Assembly: GCA_051877855.1 (NCBI GenBank)
Contig: JBJEJH010000036.1
Span: 35,971 to 99,970 of the forward strand
Origin: MGBC120314 sp051877855
GTDB taxonomy: Bacteria; Bacillota; Clostridia; Lachnospirales; Lachnospiraceae
DNA: 64,000 nt
Reading direction: 5' to 3'
The notes below the pieces were generated by a model, which had not been told where the DNA came from, did not search any database, and saw only the letters and a list, made by a program, of their open reading frames with translations. The translations under genes and the position numbers were made by a program. Position 1 is the first letter of the stretch; every line of letters starts with the position of its first letter. Shown here piece by piece: positions 63,307 through 64,000 of this stretch.

Positions 63307-64000
63307 TTAATAACAGTTATTATTGCAACAACTATGATACAAAAGATTTAGTCCAACAGAAAAGCAAATCCACCAGCTTACCACATTGATATCCAGCGGA
63401 ATACACATTCCTGCAATCAATGCAAAGGTAATACTGACAATACACAAAGCAACCGTCACCGCTTTTCTAAAGCTTTTTACTCCGATAACTTTGTAATACT
63501 GCCAGCGGTCATGCCACTTCTCATCAATCCGGTCAAATACATTTCTGAATAGAAAAAATCCTCCTATCAAAATCCCCGCAGAAGCAAGAATCATAATGCC
63601 AATCACAACATAAGGATGCATATAATTGGTCAAGTAGCCATAGCACCATTGATACAGTCCGGCAATCATTTCAGCTGCATCACAACAATTCTTCCAGCGG
63701 TTTACAAACCACTGGGGAATCGTTTTGGCAATATCCTTATTCATAAAAAGGATATACCCCGTTTGTACGATACAGATAAAACAAAATACCCATGTCCAGG
63801 TGCTTAGTGTTACAGTCTGCTTTTGAAGGTCGGTCTGCAACCTGCCTTTCATATCAGCTTCCATATTCCGCTTTACATGGCTTACCTTATCCCTGACACA
63901 CTTATCAAAAGTATCATTTAATGCCTTTGCCTGCGCAAGTATTCTCTTAGCGTCCTCTGTCTTTGTCACGGCTTCTTTGAAGGTGTTTTGAGCCTTCTCG
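63307..64000 (-). CDS. DUF6040-like membrane protein, 5' end beyond window
   Basis: The visible part is a coiled region (AKRILAQAKALNDTFDKCVRD...) followed by four membrane segments and a Cys/Asn-rich end. It resembles DUF6040 proteins carried by integrative conjugative elements of Clostridia. A GTG at 63969 is open, but the frame continues in coding style (EKAQNTFKEA) to the window edge, so the start is outside. It supports the view that the region right of about 62145 is mobile. Confidence 0.6.
   Translation of the reverse strand, partial: EKAQNTFKEAVTKTEDAKRILAQAKALNDTFDKCVRDKVSHVKRNMEADMKGRLQTDLQKQTVTLSTWTWVFCFICIVQTGYILFMNKDIAKTIPQWFVNRWKNCCDAAEMIAGLYQWCYGYLTNYMHPYVVIGIMILASAGILIGGFFLFRNVFDRIDEKWHDRWQYYKVIGVKSFRKAVTVALCIVSITFALIAGMCIPLDINVVSWWICFSVGLNLLYHSCCNNNCY

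Noticed and set aside
1..64000. tRNA, rRNA and CRISPR arrays
   Set aside because: No cloverleaf-like sequence, rRNA segment or regularly spaced short repeat was seen in the intergenic stretches; the only regular repeats are coding.

Overview
The window looks like chromosomal DNA of a low-to-moderate GC, anaerobic, probably motile Firmicute of the Clostridia, most likely Lachnospiraceae. The reasons are AGGAGG-type ribosome binding sites, sigma-A promoters with 16-18 base spacers, a rubrerythrin fusion, a chemoreceptor, many c-di-GMP enzymes, a stand-alone MetH activation subunit, XRE-membrane and DUF4125 proteins, and a giant YDG/MBG-repeat surface protein. The family is an inference from gene content. 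Almost all genes lie on the minus strand, so operons read from high to low coordinate.

Layout from left to right. 21-5072: HD-GYP phosphodiesterase, membrane sulfatase-like enzyme, and a small membrane protein/TetR/glycosyltransferase operon with a clear promoter and double palindromic operator. 5387-11234: an operon of sugar-type binding lipoprotein, GGDEF-EAL protein, MATE exporter and lipoprotein. 11418-14409: a Gx transporter/NusG-II/ApbE cassette preceded by an Rpn nuclease gene that carries four-residue repeats and an internal start. 14678-19165: autoregulated-looking XRE membrane regulator, TPR-DUF4037-DUF4125 protein and a flavin reductase-rubrerythrin fusion. 19255-24473: BlaI repressor, a BlaR-like M56 protease/sensor split by an in-frame TGA, and three related membrane proteins, one with an L7/L12-like tail. 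24549-29704: frameshifted lipase, HisC, MATE exporter, an unknown protein and a GNAT enzyme.

29838-33104 is a CheY/PAS-GGDEF/membrane-GGDEF set. 33200-37357 is the metF-activation subunit-metH methionine operon. 37667-46003 holds a dCache chemoreceptor, a PurF-like protein without the catalytic cysteine, a cysteine synthase-like enzyme, a hybrid histidine kinase and PurD. 46155-62144 is one reading frame of about 5,330 codons for a cell-surface protein. It lacks a signal peptide and a ribosome binding site, and stops abruptly at 62144. Beyond it lie plus-strand, AT-rich accessory genes (DUF6061-like, VanZ-like) and a DUF6040-like gene running off the window, so an integrated mobile element probably cut the 5' end of the giant gene.

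Themes: c-di-GMP and chemotaxis signalling (six proteins), one-carbon/methionine/purine/histidine metabolism, redox and flavin handling, surface adhesion, and at least two decayed or interrupted genes. The most interesting item is the Rpn locus: nuclease gene, variable-type 12-base repeat, internal gene with its own Shine-Dalgarno, and a structured leader that can be drawn in two exclusive folds. I saw no tRNA, rRNA, CRISPR array or insertion sequence.
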